From contig NC_049992.1 in assembly GCF_000003815.2 (NCBI RefSeq), positions 6,423,081 through 6,487,080 of the forward strand: a stretch of DNA of 64,000 nt, given 5' to 3'. Origin of the DNA: Branchiostoma floridae. Lineage: Eukaryota > Chordata > Leptocardii > Amphioxiformes > Branchiostomatidae. Of this stretch, positions 63,966 through 64,000 are shown in pieces. A model generated the notes under the pieces. It saw nothing but the letters and a program-made list of their open reading frames with translations, did no database searches and had not been told where the DNA came from. A program made the translations under genes and the position numbers. Every line of letters starts with the position of its first letter. The first letter of the stretch is position 1.

Positions 63966-64000
63966 GTAAGCTATTCTGATCTTTTGTTTTCGTCTGCATG

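Overview
The window looks like nuclear DNA of an invertebrate chordate, most likely a cephalochordate (amphioxus, Branchiostoma). The basis is intron-rich genes with GT-AG junctions, four animal gene families read exon by exon (TMEM26, a DR6/osteoprotegerin-like TNF receptor, SLC46, ABCC4/MRP4), and a dense, varied load of short inverted-repeat transposons, LINE 3' ends and a tRNA-type SINE. The species call is an inference; no database search was possible.

Layout. 1-1155 is upstream sequence. 1156-4075 (+) is a three-exon TMEM26 homologue (346 aa) whose second exon is preceded by two partial copies, each with its own acceptor. 4983-11929 (-) is a complete ten-exon death receptor (650 aa): signal peptide, four cysteine-rich domains, a long stalk built from symmetric exons, one membrane helix and a C-terminal death domain; its first intron holds a 633-bp transposon with very long terminal inverted repeats. 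15268-15990 (-) is an unrecognised 240-aa type I membrane protein. About 16-34 kb has no gene I can support; it holds LINE 3' ends, MITEs, local duplications and a degenerate 22-bp repeat. 34151-37614 (-) is a five-exon SLC46-type transporter (445 aa) with two minisatellites in intron 1 and a 300-bp purine tract in intron 3. 38-43 kb is repeat-rich intergenic DNA. 43010 to the right edge (+) is the first 23 exons of an ABCC4/MRP4-like ABC transporter; its second nucleotide-binding domain lies beyond the window. Its introns carry TG repeats, a LINE with an intact reverse-transcriptase frame, nested transposons and a 127-bp hairpin element with a 9-bp target duplication.

The four recognised genes are all membrane proteins but share no obvious pathway, and nothing here resembles an operon. 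The most interesting points are the strongly acidic membrane segments of the ABCC4-like protein, the DR6/OPG-like receptor with serial stalk exons and one GC-AG intron, the duplicated TMEM26 acceptors, the orphan membrane protein, and several non-autonomous transposon families whose boundaries and target duplications can be read directly.
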